From: Deferribacterales bacterium Deferri_01
GTDB lineage: Bacteria > Chrysiogenota > Deferribacteres > Deferribacterales > Geovibrionaceae
NCBI GenBank assembly: GCA_001603805.1
Contig: LUZY01000013.1
Coordinates: forward strand, 660,723 to 724,722
Length of the DNA stretch: 64,000 nucleotides
Direction: 5' to 3'
A model generated the notes under the pieces. That model was not told the DNA's origin. It did no database searches and saw nothing but the letters and a program-made list of their open reading frames with translations. Every line of letters begins with the position of its first letter. Within the stretch, counting starts at the first letter, position 1. Shown piece after piece: positions 15,871 to 25,500 of the stretch. Made by a program: the position numbers and the translations under genes.

Positions 15871-16128
15871 CAAAAATCCGAGCGTCCTGCCGGATTTTTG
15901 TACACGCTCGCAGGCGGATAAACCGCCCTTCGCTACGCACGGCGCAGTCCCGTCCTGTGGGACTGGGAAATAACAAAAATCCGCACATTCTGCCGTTTTT
16001 TTGTGCATGCCTACAGACTGATAAACCACCCTTCGCTACGCACGGCGCAGTCCCGTCCGGTGGGACTGGGGAATAACAAAAATCCGCACACCCCGCCAGT
16101 TCTTTGCACACGCTCACGGGCGCTATTG
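15871..16128. repeat. Three tandem units (103-bp period) of the three-hairpin repeat, third one truncated
   Basis: CAAAAATCCG starts at 15871, 15974 and 16077, exactly 103 bases apart. Unit 1 folds as CAAAAATCCG/CGGATTTTTG, GGCGG ataaa CCGCC and CAGTCCC gtcctgt GGGACTG, with the usual linkers. Unit 2 has decayed hairpins 1 and 2 but an intact hairpin 3. Unit 3 breaks off about 16128, ten bases before the end of the hemG gene. Stem sequences differ from the 7-kb and 13-kb copies although pairing is kept. Confidence 0.85.
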
Positions 16129-16137
16129 TTACCTATT

Positions 16138-17514
16138 CTAACTTGCCTGTCCCTGTTTTTCAAGTGAACGGGTGATTGATTCGGTAATCTCAAGGCTTCT
16201 TCTGGTACAGTCATTAAGAGCTATGCCGCAAAGGACATTTCCGCCCACATAAATCCCGCCAATTCTGCCACATATTTCCTCAACCGACTTAACCTTTTCA
16301 GAGTGTCCGGGGTAATACTGGGGAATTGCCTTATCCCAGCGAAAGTGTTTGTGATGAACGGGTTTTGCCTTGATACCCAAAGTATCCTTAATTTCATTAA
16401 ATGCTATGTCCACAAGTTCTTCATCACTTTTCGACATGAGAGATCTGCCCTGATCCGTATCTCCGCCCATGATGACTCTCACGAGTTTTTTGTCTTTGGG
16501 TCTTCTTGACGGGAAAATTGATGAAGTAAAAAGCGCTCCGAGAATTTTCTTATTCTCAAGCTTGGGAATGAGATAGCCGAAACCGTCAAGGTCGTTTTCA
16601 ACATCTTCTTCATTGAAGCCCAGTCCGGCAACAAAAGCAGGAGAATAAGGAATACTGTCCATAATATCTGCAAGCTCTTTATCAAGTGTTTTTAAGAACT
16701 TAGCCGCTTCATAAGCTGGTGCGGCGGAAACAACAGAGTCAAAATAGTATTCCCCTTGTGATGTAACAAGTCTGAAGCCGTTTTCACCCTTATGAACTTC
16801 GTTCACTGCGCATCCTTTGATTATCTCAACGCCGGAACATTTTTCTTCAAGGTCATTAATACCCTGCATCAGCCCGCCGATATATGATGTAAGCGCTCCG
16901 CCGGGACCGGCCGGACCGCTTTTCTTTTTTGGTTTTTTCAGCATCCCTTTGAAGAGACCGCCGTATTTTGACTCAAGCTCGCAGATAACAGGAAATGCTG
17001 ATTTAAGACTCAGCTTGGCAGCATCTCCGGCAAATACGCCCGAAACCATAGGTGCAATCATGAAATCCGCCGCTTCCTGACCAAGTCTGCGTATTGCAAA
17101 CTCCTGAACAGTTTCATCCTTTTCGTCCTTCTTCTGAGGAACAAAAAGCTCACCCATCAGACGTATTTTTCCTTTCAGAGTAACAAGATCCGTTTTGAAA
17201 AAAGCCCCTGCTTTTTCCGGCACTCTGATAATCCTGCCGTAACGCATGATGAAGCGCTTGCGTGCAGCGTCATTGCTTCTTAAAAGCCTGTCGCCAAGTC
17301 CTGCATCCTGAAAAAGCTGAACAGTGTGCGGCTTGCTGTCCAGAAAGCCGTTAGGTCCTGCTTCGATGGTGAATCCGTTTTCAGTAGCTGTTCCTATACA
17401 CCCGCCAAGTCTTTCATCTTTTTCAAAGAGTGTTACAGAAACGCCTTCAACTCTTGAAAGCCAGAATGCTGCGGACAAGCCCGCAATTCCTCCACCTATA
17501 ATACCTACTTTCAT
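16138..17514 (-). CDS. hemG: Protoporphyrinogen oxidase (HemY-type FAD enzyme)
   Basis: A 458-residue flavoprotein with the dinucleotide-binding motif VGIIGGGIAGLSAAFWLS at the N-terminus, FEKDERLGGCIGT and the substrate-side AGPNGFLDSKP. The C-terminal IGGIYVGGNVLCGIALNDC binds FAD. It oxidises protoporphyrinogen IX (or coproporphyrinogen) in heme synthesis. The start is set at ATG 17514, after GGAAGG, because the longer frame would run into the upstream gene. Oxygen-type PPOX in a presumed anaerobe raises the question of the electron acceptor. Confidence 0.92.
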   Translation of the reverse strand: MKVGIIGGGIAGLSAAFWLSRVEGVSVTLFEKDERLGGCIGTATENGFTIEAGPNGFLDSKPHTVQLFQDAGLGDRLLRSNDAARKRFIMRYGRIIRVPEKAGAFFKTDLVTLKGKIRLMGELFVPQKKDEKDETVQEFAIRRLGQEAADFMIAPMVSGVFAGDAAKLSLKSAFPVICELESKYGGLFKGMLKKPKKKSGPAGPGGALTSYIGGLMQGINDLEEKCSGVEIIKGCAVNEVHKGENGFRLVTSQGEYYFDSVVSAAPAYEAAKFLKTLDKELADIMDSIPYSPAFVAGLGFNEEDVENDLDGFGYLIPKLENKKILGALFTSSIFPSRRPKDKKLVRVIMGGDTDQGRSLMSKSDEELVDIAFNEIKDTLGIKAKPVHHKHFRWDKAIPQYYPGHSEKVKSVEEICGRIGGIYVGGNVLCGIALNDCTRRSLEITESITRSLEKQGQAS

Positions 17515-17540
17515 AAATAAACCTTCCTTCTTTTGACCTG

Positions 17541-18701
17541 CTAAAAGCATTGCCCGAATACTTCGGATGCTTTGTTTACAGGTACTATTGCCTTGCTGAT
17601 ACTGCCGTATGAATCTATCAGGCGACAAATATCCTCAAGTTCTCTGCGGTCTATGCCGCTTTTATCTGCCCACGAAACCCTTTGGAGCTTCATGAGAATT
17701 CTGTTATTATCATCTACTTTGGAGACAAGCCCCGAAAGCATTCCGTTCACATATTCTTTAGTGCTGTCATAATCAAGGCTCATTTCTCTGCGTATTTGAT
17801 CGTGATAGCTCATCACAGCAAGATAGTCAAAGCCTGCTTCGAGGAGCATATCAATTGACTGGGAGTACCAGCTAATCCCTTTCATTTCATCCGCCGGGGT
17901 TTCGTAGTATATATTGGCTGCAAAACGCACTGAAGGATTACGGACAAGCACAGCCTGCCTTAACTCGCTGAAAAACTCTGCCATTTTCCTTGTTTTCCAG
18001 TTTGCCCAGGGGATATATGTCTCATTACACCCGCCGGGGACTTTAGTAAGGTTCTCACGCTCCAGACAGCCGAAGAGATCCGATGCGGTCAGCATAACAC
18101 CTGAATCCATATAATAAGCATGCAGAGCTGACAGGCTTGCCCCTTCACGGTGGCGCATGATGAAATCATCCTGAAAGAGTATGCCGTCGATATCGTATGC
18201 CGCCAAATCCTCAAAAAGACGAACAAGCTTACGCCGTACGGCGGACATAAAGATACTGGCGCCATAGCCTTCGCCTGTTCCCTGCCCGTCGGCAAAGGTT
18301 TTCTCCATAAGTAAGGGTGTTTTCAGAAACGACAGAGTGCGGGTCGCCATCCAAGCATAAAGCTTTATGCCCCGTTTATGCGCCTCTTCTGTCATTGTAC
18401 CGAGAATATCATCAATAACACAGGCTTCATCAGTTTGGAAATATACGCCAGTGCTGCATTCGCTTTTTTTAAGGAAATGATATCTGTCTATGGAGTTATG
18501 AAAAACACGGAAAAAAACCGTGTTGCCTCCCTGCTTTTTCACCTCATCAAAGAAACTGCCCGGATCATTTTCGTATGCAGGGTCAAGCACAAACACCTGA
18601 ACCCCGTTAAGAAGCGGGCGGGTCTTATCTATCAGCGTAACAGAGCCGGCGTAAAGATACGCAGGCAAAAGCAGTATGAGCAGCATTATTATATGTTTCA
18701 T
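17541..18701 (-). CDS. Putative secreted glycoside hydrolase (PgaB C-terminal-like barrel)
   Basis: A 386-residue protein with a signal peptide (MKHIIMLLILLLPAYLYA). The body reads like the GHL13/PgaB C-terminal TIM barrel: GVQVFVLDPAYENDPGSFF at the start, AHKRGIKLYAWMATR about residue 112, the acidic DIDGILFQDDFIMRH near 180 with candidate catalytic acids, and DYLAVMSYHDQ near 300. Such domains cleave de-N-acetylated poly-N-acetylglucosamine or related glycans in the periplasm. The N-terminal deacetylase domain of PgaB is absent. Its ATG overlaps the stop of the SPOR-protein gene. Confidence 0.7.
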   Translation of the reverse strand: MKHIIMLLILLLPAYLYAGSVTLIDKTRPLLNGVQVFVLDPAYENDPGSFFDEVKKQGGNTVFFRVFHNSIDRYHFLKKSECSTGVYFQTDEACVIDDILGTMTEEAHKRGIKLYAWMATRTLSFLKTPLLMEKTFADGQGTGEGYGASIFMSAVRRKLVRLFEDLAAYDIDGILFQDDFIMRHREGASLSALHAYYMDSGVMLTASDLFGCLERENLTKVPGGCNETYIPWANWKTRKMAEFFSELRQAVLVRNPSVRFAANIYYETPADEMKGISWYSQSIDMLLEAGFDYLAVMSYHDQIRREMSLDYDSTKEYVNGMLSGLVSKVDDNNRILMKLQRVSWADKSGIDRRELEDICRLIDSYGSISKAIVPVNKASEVFGQCF

Positions 18702-19429
18702 GGCCCAGACTTTACCACTATCGGGTCAAGGCGGTACTTAGCCTTAACTGCGTCCCGCTTTTTGGCAGCTTCCTCATAGGTCGCACTGGGGAGGCAGCGG
18801 AGTCTGTACCACACTCCCTTTGCTCCCAGATCTATTTTAACATAATAAATATCAGGAAAGCTTTTCTTCAGCCTGTTCATTTCCGATTTAGCAGTGGCTT
18901 CGTCCTTAAATGCAGCAAGCTGAAGAACATAAGCCCCTTTAGCAGCGGACTTTGGAGCTTCCTTCTTAACGGGTGCTGGTTTAGGCTTCGGCTTTGGTTC
19001 CGGCTTTTTCTCAACCGGTTTTGCCACAGGTTTGGGAGGTTCCGGCTTCTTTTCCACAGGCTTTGCCGCAGAAACAGGTTTAGGAGCAGCGGGTTTTTCC
19101 GGCTCTTTTTTTACAACTGGCTTAGGAGCAGGTGCGGATTCCGGCTTTTTTTCAGCCTTATCCTCCTGCGGGGCAGGTTCTTCGCCTGCGGCACGCTCAG
19201 AGACATCAACATCTCCGTTTTCCCCAAGTTTATAAGTAATTTCTCCGCCGGATGAAGGATCGGTCATTTCATCGGGATTTTCCACAGGTTTTTGAGCGAT
19301 AGTAATTTTAGACGGTTCGGACATCTTCTCTGTCACATAAACAAAGAAATACGCCGCCAGTCCGAAAAGCAGAAAGAACAGAAAAACCGACTGTATCTTC
19401 CTGCCGAAGTTGTCCCTGCTGTCCGACAA
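18698..19429 (-). CDS. SPOR-domain membrane protein
   Basis: A 243-residue bitopic protein: short cytoplasmic tail, one helix (IQSVFLFFLLFGLAAYFFVYV), a Pro/Lys/Glu-rich periplasmic linker built of repeated KPVEKKPEP-like units, and a C-terminal SPOR domain (AYVLQLAAFKDEATAKSEM to the end). SPOR domains bind denuded septal peptidoglycan, so a role at the division site is likely. I chose TTG 19429, with AAGGA six bases upstream and just after the argS stop. GTG 19450 would add seven residues. Confidence 0.85.
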   Translation of the reverse strand: MSDSRDNFGRKIQSVFLFFLLFGLAAYFFVYVTEKMSEPSKITIAQKPVENPDEMTDPSSGGEITYKLGENGDVDVSERAAGEEPAPQEDKAEKKPESAPAPKPVVKKEPEKPAAPKPVSAAKPVEKKPEPPKPVAKPVEKKPEPKPKPKPAPVKKEAPKSAAKGAYVLQLAAFKDEATAKSEMNRLKKSFPDIYYVKIDLGAKGVWYRLRCLPSATYEEAAKKRDAVKAKYRLDPIVVKSGP

Positions 19430-19430
19430 G

Positions 19431-21080
19431 TTACATCCTTTCCGGCGCACTCACCCCAAGGAGATCAAGACCAAAGCGCACCGCAGCGGCAACACCCGCA
19501 CAGAGGCTTAGTCTCGCTCCGGAGAGTTCTGGATTTTCCGGATTTATAATAACATTATTGTAATAGTAGGAGTGGAATGCAGATGCCAGCTCCTGAAGGT
19601 AATAAATTATCCTGTGCGGTTGATGGTGAAACGCCGCAGTTTCAACGATCCCTTTCATTTCGTACAGTTTTCTTATTATCTCTTTCTCTTCATCAAGTTC
19701 AAGAAGGTTAAGGTTTGCCCCCTTCTCCCACTTAAGCCCCTGTTCCTCCGCCTTGGCATACAGTCCGTAAACCCTTGCGTGGGCGTACTGAACATAATAC
19801 ACAGGGTTGTCGGAGGTACGTTTTTTGGCAAGGTCTATATCAAAATCGAACTGCGCTTCAAAGTCCCTCATAAGGTAGAAAAACCTTGCCGCATCCACGC
19901 CTATTTCATCGATAAGCCATTTCAGGGTTATAAACTCACCCGCACGGGTGGACATTGATGCCCTTTCGCCGTCTTTTATCAGGTTTACCATCTGGATAAG
20001 AGAAACATTAAACTCGAAATCCTCAACACCAAGGGAATGCACTGCGGAGGAGAGCCTTTTTACATAACCGTGGTGGTCTGCTCCCCATACATCAATACTT
20101 GTTCTTATCCCTCTTCTGTATTTATTTCGGTGATAGGCTATGTCGGAGGCAAAATAGGTATATTCACCGTTCTGACGTTTCACAACCCTGTCTTTATCAT
20201 CTCCGAATTTTGTGGATGCAAACCACACAGCACCTTCACTGTCATAGACATGACCAAGGCTGCGGAGTTCAGCAAGACATTCCTCAACCTCGCCGCTTTC
20301 ATAGAGGGATTTTTCGCTGAACCATCTCTGGAAGGAAACACGGAATTCCCTGAGGTCAGCCTCTATTCCGCTTCTTATATCCTCCAGACCGTATTCAAAA
20401 GCGATTTTCTGTGCCTCTGCCTCATCCATCGAAAGAAGCTTATCACCGTGTATTTTCTGAAGCTCTTTAGCTATATCGGTAATATAGCCCCCTTTGTAGC
20501 CGTCTTCAGGAAACTCAACATCACGCCCGCACACCTGAAGATAGCGCACGTATATACTTTTACCGAGGTTGCTCATCTGTTTTCCGGCATCGTTGACGTA
20601 GTATTCAGTGGATACATCAAACCCTGCCGCTTTGAGTATTCTCGCCAGACTGTCACCATAAGCGGCATTACGGCCATGACCAATATGCAGGGGACCTGTG
20701 GGATTGGCGCTTACAAACTCAACCATAACTTTTCTGTTTCCGCCAACCTCAGATTTAAAAGGAGCATCGGAAGCTATGCAGTCACGAAGAAGATCCGTAT
20801 AGAAAGTCTTTGATATTGAGAAGTTTATAAAACCAGGACGTACAGGCTCGCATTTTTCTATCAGCGGGTGCTTCATTTTTGCAGCAATGTCTGATGCGAT
20901 GTCAAAAGGATTCTTTCTCATAGCTTTCGAGAGCTTAAGCGCTGTATTCGCCGCAAAATCGCCGTGATCCTTATTATTCGGGACTTCTACAGTGTATTCA
21001 GGAAGTTCGGCTTCAAACCCGCCTTCTTTTAATATTTCTTCAACAGCTTTATCAATAAGGGATTTTATTACAGCCTTCAA
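19431..21080 (-). CDS. argS: Arginyl-tRNA synthetase
   Basis: A 549-residue class I synthetase. The N-terminal Add-1 domain occupies about residues 1-110. The HIGH motif is in ANPTGPLHIGHGRNAAYGDS near residue 130. The catalytic domain has WGADHHGYVKRL, and the KMSKS-like loop reads RASMSTRAGEFITL. The anticodon-binding DALR domain ends with LSLCAGVAAAVRFGLDLLGV. It attaches arginine to tRNA-Arg. The start is TTG, supported by GGAGG seven bases before it. Length fits (550-580). Confidence 0.97.
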   Translation of the reverse strand: MKAVIKSLIDKAVEEILKEGGFEAELPEYTVEVPNNKDHGDFAANTALKLSKAMRKNPFDIASDIAAKMKHPLIEKCEPVRPGFINFSISKTFYTDLLRDCIASDAPFKSEVGGNRKVMVEFVSANPTGPLHIGHGRNAAYGDSLARILKAAGFDVSTEYYVNDAGKQMSNLGKSIYVRYLQVCGRDVEFPEDGYKGGYITDIAKELQKIHGDKLLSMDEAEAQKIAFEYGLEDIRSGIEADLREFRVSFQRWFSEKSLYESGEVEECLAELRSLGHVYDSEGAVWFASTKFGDDKDRVVKRQNGEYTYFASDIAYHRNKYRRGIRTSIDVWGADHHGYVKRLSSAVHSLGVEDFEFNVSLIQMVNLIKDGERASMSTRAGEFITLKWLIDEIGVDAARFFYLMRDFEAQFDFDIDLAKKRTSDNPVYYVQYAHARVYGLYAKAEEQGLKWEKGANLNLLELDEEKEIIRKLYEMKGIVETAAFHHQPHRIIYYLQELASAFHSYYYNNVIINPENPELSGARLSLCAGVAAAVRFGLDLLGVSAPERM

Positions 21081-21305
21081 ATTACGTCCTCCGGATTTTC
21101 CTTGAAAAGCAAATAGTATCAGGTTGAAAAACCAAATTCAAGAGATGAATGGAGAACATTAAACGCAAACAGCGAAGGAGCTTGCGGACAAATTAAAGCT
21201 CTTCAATGTAATAGACAATTTTTCCTATTTCAGGTAAATTAGTTAAATATACACTCTGAATGGTGTAGAATATTATTAGACAGATTATACAAGCGGGGTT
21301 TTGCA

Positions 21306-22631
21306 GTGATAGAAGCGGAAAGCGGGCTGATTGATAAGCTCTCCATACTTTATGTCGAAGATGAGGATTCAATAAGGGAACGGCTCTCCAGATTCCTCCA
21401 GAGGCGCACGCAGACTCTTTATCAGGCTTCCAACGGGCGGGAAGGTCTTGAAATGTTCCTCGAATACAAACCCGATATTATTATAACAGATATCCGTATG
21501 CCTGTGATGGACGGGTTGAGCATGGCGGAACAAATACGTGAACACAACGCCGACATTCCTATTATTATAACAACCGGACATAATGATGAAGAATTCTTCC
21601 TGCGCTCCATTGACATCGGCATAGATAAATACATCAAAAAACCCATTAACTTTAAAGAGTTTATACAGATTCTCGCACGGACTGCGAAAACAGTTATACA
21701 GCAGAAGGAACTGGAAGCTAAAAACCAGTTTATCAAAACGATTCTGGATATTAACCCGCAGATGCTCCTTATTACTGACGGCGAAAAAATATCTTATCTC
21801 AATAAATCATTCCTGAAATTCATAAAATGCGAAAGCATAGAGCAGTTTCAGGATAAGTACGGCTCCATAGACTATTTCCTGATTGAAAAAGAAGACAGTT
21901 TTTACAGAAACAGACCCTTCAGCGAATGGGTAAAAACAGTTGTGAACGAAACTGACAAAGATCACATGCTTATCATGACAGGGGACTTGCAGCACAAAGA
22001 CCCTAACAATTCAGACAATGCATCATTCATGATAAGAGTGAACAGGGTCCCCGGACACCCCGAATGGCTGCTCAGTTTCAGCGATATCACTAAACTTGAG
22101 CAGGAAAAAGAGCTGTACATGGTTATGTCTAATCAGGATTACCTGACGGGCATTTTCAACAGAAAGAAATTTTATGATGAGCTGAACAAGGAAATTGACC
22201 GTGTACGGAGATACAACCAGAAACTCAGCGTTATCATGTTTGATGTTGACCACTTTAAAATGGTCAACGATACACACGGACATCAGGTCGGCGATGTTGT
22301 GCTTCAGGAGATATCAGGGATAGTGCAGAGAGCCATCCGCAAGACAGATGTTTTCGCCCGTTACGGAGGCGAGGAATTTACCGTGCTTATGCCCGGAACA
22401 TCCGGTCAGGGTGCAACAGATATAGCGGAAAGGCTTAGAGCGGAAATTGAAAGCACGCCGTTTCCCCATAAAAGCACAATAACATGCAGCTTCGGTGTTG
22501 CGGAAATATCCGAAACTGATAATGCAGACACCTTTGTAAACAAGGCTGACGTTGCACTGTACAAAGCCAAGGACAAAGGCAGAAACAGGGTCGAGGTTTT
22601 TGACAGCGGCGGAATCATATGTAAAAAGTAG
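21306..22631 (+). CDS. Response regulator with PAS-like region and GGDEF domain (diguanylate cyclase)
   Basis: A 441-residue protein. The receiver domain (about 10-130) has the phosphoryl-accepting Asp62 in TDIRMP and Lys112 in KKPINF. A linker with a PAS-like sensor follows (140-270; ILDINPQMLLITDGEKISYL). The GGDEF domain has an active GGEEF at 354-358. The inhibitory I-site RKTD sits five residues before it, so product inhibition by c-di-GMP is likely. The start is GTG. The gene stands alone between argS (divergent) and ftsE. No partner kinase is adjacent. Confidence 0.9.
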   Translation: MIEAESGLIDKLSILYVEDEDSIRERLSRFLQRRTQTLYQASNGREGLEMFLEYKPDIIITDIRMPVMDGLSMAEQIREHNADIPIIITTGHNDEEFFLRSIDIGIDKYIKKPINFKEFIQILARTAKTVIQQKELEAKNQFIKTILDINPQMLLITDGEKISYLNKSFLKFIKCESIEQFQDKYGSIDYFLIEKEDSFYRNRPFSEWVKTVVNETDKDHMLIMTGDLQHKDPNNSDNASFMIRVNRVPGHPEWLLSFSDITKLEQEKELYMVMSNQDYLTGIFNRKKFYDELNKEIDRVRRYNQKLSVIMFDVDHFKMVNDTHGHQVGDVVLQEISGIVQRAIRKTDVFARYGGEEFTVLMPGTSGQGATDIAERLRAEIESTPFPHKSTITCSFGVAEISETDNADTFVNKADVALYKAKDKGRNRVEVFDSGGIICKK

Positions 22632-22699
22632 TAACACCTGCTGTTTTCTGTGATTAACATTTGATATTGTTGTTTTTTACATGTACCATTCATTTCATA

Positions 22700-22724
22700 G
22701 GCGTGCGCATGCACGCCGTATTTT
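22700..22724. terminator. Stem-loop after the GGDEF regulator
   Basis: GGCGTGC gcat GCACGCC is a perfect 7-bp stem (22700-22717) followed by GTATTTTC. It lies 69 bases after the regulator stop and 23 bases before ftsE, so it probably isolates the division operon. Confidence 0.55.
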
Positions 22725-22739
22725 CTCAAGATTTTCGGT

Positions 22740-23441
22740 ATGATAAAATTATACAATGTCAACGTATCCTTTTTTGGCGAAAAGAAAGCTCTGGACGGTG
22801 TAAACCTTAAAATCGCCCCCGGCGAATTTCTCTATATTACAGGGGAAAGCGGGGCGGGAAAATCAACACTTCTCCGGCTTATTTACGCAGATCTCAACCC
22901 CACCCGCGGCATAGTGATGGTGGACGGTCAGAATGTCAGCAACATGAACCACCGCACAATCCCCTACCTTCGCCGCAGCATAGGCGTTGTGTTTCAGGAC
23001 TTTAAGCTTCTTGAGGAAAAATCAGTATTTGAAAACCTCCGTATGGCTCTGGAGATTTACTACCTCAAGCCTAAACATATGGAAGAAAAGATATACCCCC
23101 TCCTTAAAAAACTTGGGATATTTGTTAAGCGTGACACAATAGTGAAAAAACTCTCCGGCGGCGAAAAACAGAGAGTTGCTATTGCAAGAGCGCTCATAAA
23201 TGAACCGAAAGTTATTCTCGCTGATGAACCCACGGGAAATCTTGACAACGATAATGCAGACTCCATAATGCGCCTTCTCCTTGAAAACAGGGATAAGGGC
23301 TCAACTGTTATTGTCGCCACACACGACCAAAGGCTCATGGAACATTTCCCCGCAAGAATGGTAGAGTTGAAATACGGCAAGATCAAGCATGACAGCCTCA
23401 CAGGTTCAACTCAGGAAAAGGGGGAAGACGATGAAGATTAG
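22740..23441 (+). CDS. ftsE: Cell division ATP-binding protein FtsE
   Basis: A 233-residue ABC ATPase with Walker A (GESGAGKSTLLR), FQDFKLLEEKSVFENL, typical of FtsE, the signature LSGGEKQRVAIARAL and Walker B (VILADEPTGNLD). With FtsX it drives ATP-dependent activation of septal peptidoglycan hydrolases through EnvC. It overlaps ftsX by 11 bases. The operon order ftsE-ftsX-envC-ctpA supports the assignment. Confidence 0.95.
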   Translation: MIKLYNVNVSFFGEKKALDGVNLKIAPGEFLYITGESGAGKSTLLRLIYADLNPTRGIVMVDGQNVSNMNHRTIPYLRRSIGVVFQDFKLLEEKSVFENLRMALEIYYLKPKHMEEKIYPLLKKLGIFVKRDTIVKKLSGGEKQRVAIARALINEPKVILADEPTGNLDNDNADSIMRLLLENRDKGSTVIVATHDQRLMEHFPARMVELKYGKIKHDSLTGSTQEKGEDDED

Positions 23442-24324
23442 CGTTGTCCTCAAAAGCGGTCTGAGACTTTTCAGGGAAACGATGTCCCTCAACCTTGCAT
23501 CTGTCGTGACAGTTATCACTGTTTTGTTCATCTACAGCATGTTTGTGATAATAGGCAGCTCTTCCGACTCTTTTCTTAAAGAGATCACAAAGACCGATTC
23601 CATGCGGGTCTATGTGAAATCACCCACAAAAACTTCGGTGGATGATCTCATAAAACAGCTTCAGGAAATCGAAGGTGTCAGAAGTATTTCCTATTACTCG
23701 CAGGAAGATGCATTTAATTACCTGAAAGGATCCACTGCAAACATTAATTATCTGGACAAAATTCCACCGGAGCTTTTCCCCGCTTTTATCGAAGTGGCAG
23801 TTAAGGATGATTTTCAGGAGATAAGCCGCCTGCGTGAAATGGAGCGCAGAATAATGAGCCTCAGCAATGTTGATGTGGCAAGCTACGGTGAAAAATGGAT
23901 TCAGAATTTCAGCGACATACGCTCGGCTGTGAAAATTTTTCTTGTTGTCCTCACTATGCTGCTGACAATTTCAGTGGGAATAATAATATTTAATACCATA
24001 CGCTTAAGCCTTTTCCGATACAGAGAGGATATTAAGATATACAACCTTGTGGGCGCCACGAGAACATTCATAGAAATACCCTATGTTATCTGCTCATTTC
24101 TGGAGATAACGATCGCATATTTCATATCATCTGCAGTTGTTTACCTGTTTATGCTGTTTATGAATGTGAAGCTTCTTGCCCCGGTGGGCTTAAACTTTAT
24201 TGTTCTGCCGGATGTGTTCTACTATCTCAAAACATATATCTATCTTGTAGTTATAAGCACTATTGCCAGCACGATAAGCGTTACCTCCTTCCTCAGCAAG
24301 GTGAAAAGCATAAATGAATCTTAA
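23431..24324 (+). CDS. ftsX: Cell division protein FtsX
   Basis: A 297-residue membrane protein with an N-terminal cytoplasmic tail, a first helix (ASVVTVITVLFIYSMFVII), a periplasmic domain with RVYVKSPTKTSVDDLIKQL and YYSQEDAFNYL, and three C-terminal helices of the FtsX/MacB type. It relays FtsE ATPase cycles to the EnvC-like protein across the inner membrane. The start is ATG 23431 behind GGGGAAG, inside the ftsE end. The following gene starts 11 bases before its stop. Confidence 0.93.
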   Translation: MKISVVLKSGLRLFRETMSLNLASVVTVITVLFIYSMFVIIGSSSDSFLKEITKTDSMRVYVKSPTKTSVDDLIKQLQEIEGVRSISYYSQEDAFNYLKGSTANINYLDKIPPELFPAFIEVAVKDDFQEISRLREMERRIMSLSNVDVASYGEKWIQNFSDIRSAVKIFLVVLTMLLTISVGIIIFNTIRLSLFRYREDIKIYNLVGATRTFIEIPYVICSFLEITIAYFISSAVVYLFMLFMNVKLLAPVGLNFIVLPDVFYYLKTYIYLVVISTIASTISVTSFLSKVKSINES

Positions 24325-25495
24325 AGCTGCCGCCATTGCGCTGATGCTGCTGTTTGCCGCATACGCATCTGCGGATTATTATGAAGACAGGCTTAAGGAA
24401 ACCAAAGGATATTTAACCGACATAAAAAAACGGCTGGATGAAGAACGCAAACAGATAGACAAAATTGAAAGCACTAAGAAAACCGTTGCGCTCAAGGTGA
24501 ATAACCTTAATGAAACTCTTGACGTGCAAAGCAAAATGATTGATCAGCTTAACAAAGAATCCGCAGAACTCAGAAAGGATATCCAGACGCTTGACAAGGA
24601 AACCTCCCGGCTTAACAGCGAAATAGCCAAAATAAGAGACTCAATAGAAACCAGCAATATCTACCTGATTGACAACATTGAATATGTGAACATAAAGCTT
24701 CTTCTTTTCACCAAAGAATCAAGAGACACCATAAAAAATATGGAGATAGTCGAGAACATCAACACAATTCTAATGAAAAGAGCGGAAGACATTAAGACAA
24801 AATCTGAACGCCTGGAAGCGGTTAAGACTGAGAAGGAAACAAAATCCCGTGATATTGAGCATCTTCTCCGCATGAAGCAGCGACTTGTAAATGAATATAA
24901 TACAGAAAAAGTTAAACTGAATCAGCTTGTGGCTGTCATGGAACAGGACAAGGAAAGCAAGCGTGAATACATCAAAATTCTCAATAAAAAACAGCAGGAT
25001 TTTGAAAAAAAGATGGACCGTATACGCGCTCAGGTCGAGGATGCCAGAAAGAAAGAAAAAGCTGAAGAAGGTGATGCAACCCTCTTCGGCAGACTCAAAG
25101 GGAAAATGGATTGGCCTATTAAGGGCGAGATAATTGAATTTTTCGGACCCAAGAAAGTTGAAGGTTTTCAGGGTACAATTCAGAATAAAGGAATAAAAAT
25201 CAGCCCCTCCGGTCACGGAGACGTGCGGGCAGTATTTGAAGGAACGGTAAAGTATGTGGATAACATAAGAGGGTTCGGAAATCTGGTCATAGTCGGACAC
25301 CCCGGCGCCTATTTCACCCTTTACGCAAACATGAGCAGAGTTAATGTTCAGACAGGAAACAGCGTAGCAGCAGGACAGGCAATAGGCTCCGTTGCTGTTG
25401 ACCTCCAGCCGGAAACGCCCTATCTTTACTTTGAAATACGTAAACATAACGAAGCCCTTAACCCCTCTGAGTGGCTTAAACCCGTTAGGAGATAA
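24314..25495 (+). CDS. EnvC-like murein hydrolase activator (degenerate LytM/M23 domain)
   Basis: A 393-residue secreted protein with a short signal peptide (AAAIALMLLFAAYASA), a long coiled coil (about 25-255) and a C-terminal LytM domain (about 270-390). The zinc ligands of active M23 peptidases are missing: the HxGxD position reads NKGIKIS, YAH reads YANMS, and LHFE reads LYFEIR. This is the mark of EnvC, which does not cut peptidoglycan itself but activates amidases under FtsEX control. Its place right after ftsX fits exactly. The target amidase is not in this window. Confidence 0.9.
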   Translation: MNLKAAAIALMLLFAAYASADYYEDRLKETKGYLTDIKKRLDEERKQIDKIESTKKTVALKVNNLNETLDVQSKMIDQLNKESAELRKDIQTLDKETSRLNSEIAKIRDSIETSNIYLIDNIEYVNIKLLLFTKESRDTIKNMEIVENINTILMKRAEDIKTKSERLEAVKTEKETKSRDIEHLLRMKQRLVNEYNTEKVKLNQLVAVMEQDKESKREYIKILNKKQQDFEKKMDRIRAQVEDARKKEKAEEGDATLFGRLKGKMDWPIKGEIIEFFGPKKVEGFQGTIQNKGIKISPSGHGDVRAVFEGTVKYVDNIRGFGNLVIVGHPGAYFTLYANMSRVNVQTGNSVAAGQAIGSVAVDLQPETPYLYFEIRKHNEALNPSEWLKPVRR

Positions 25496-25500
25496 ATAAA

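Noticed and set aside
15871-16128. Possible CRISPR array because of the regular 103-bp spacing.
   Set aside because: Units are long, internally palindromic and decaying, with no constant repeat/variable spacer layout and no cas genes.
20037-20813. 258-residue frame opposite argS.
   Set aside because: Antisense shadow of a certain synthetase gene; composition follows the complementary codons.
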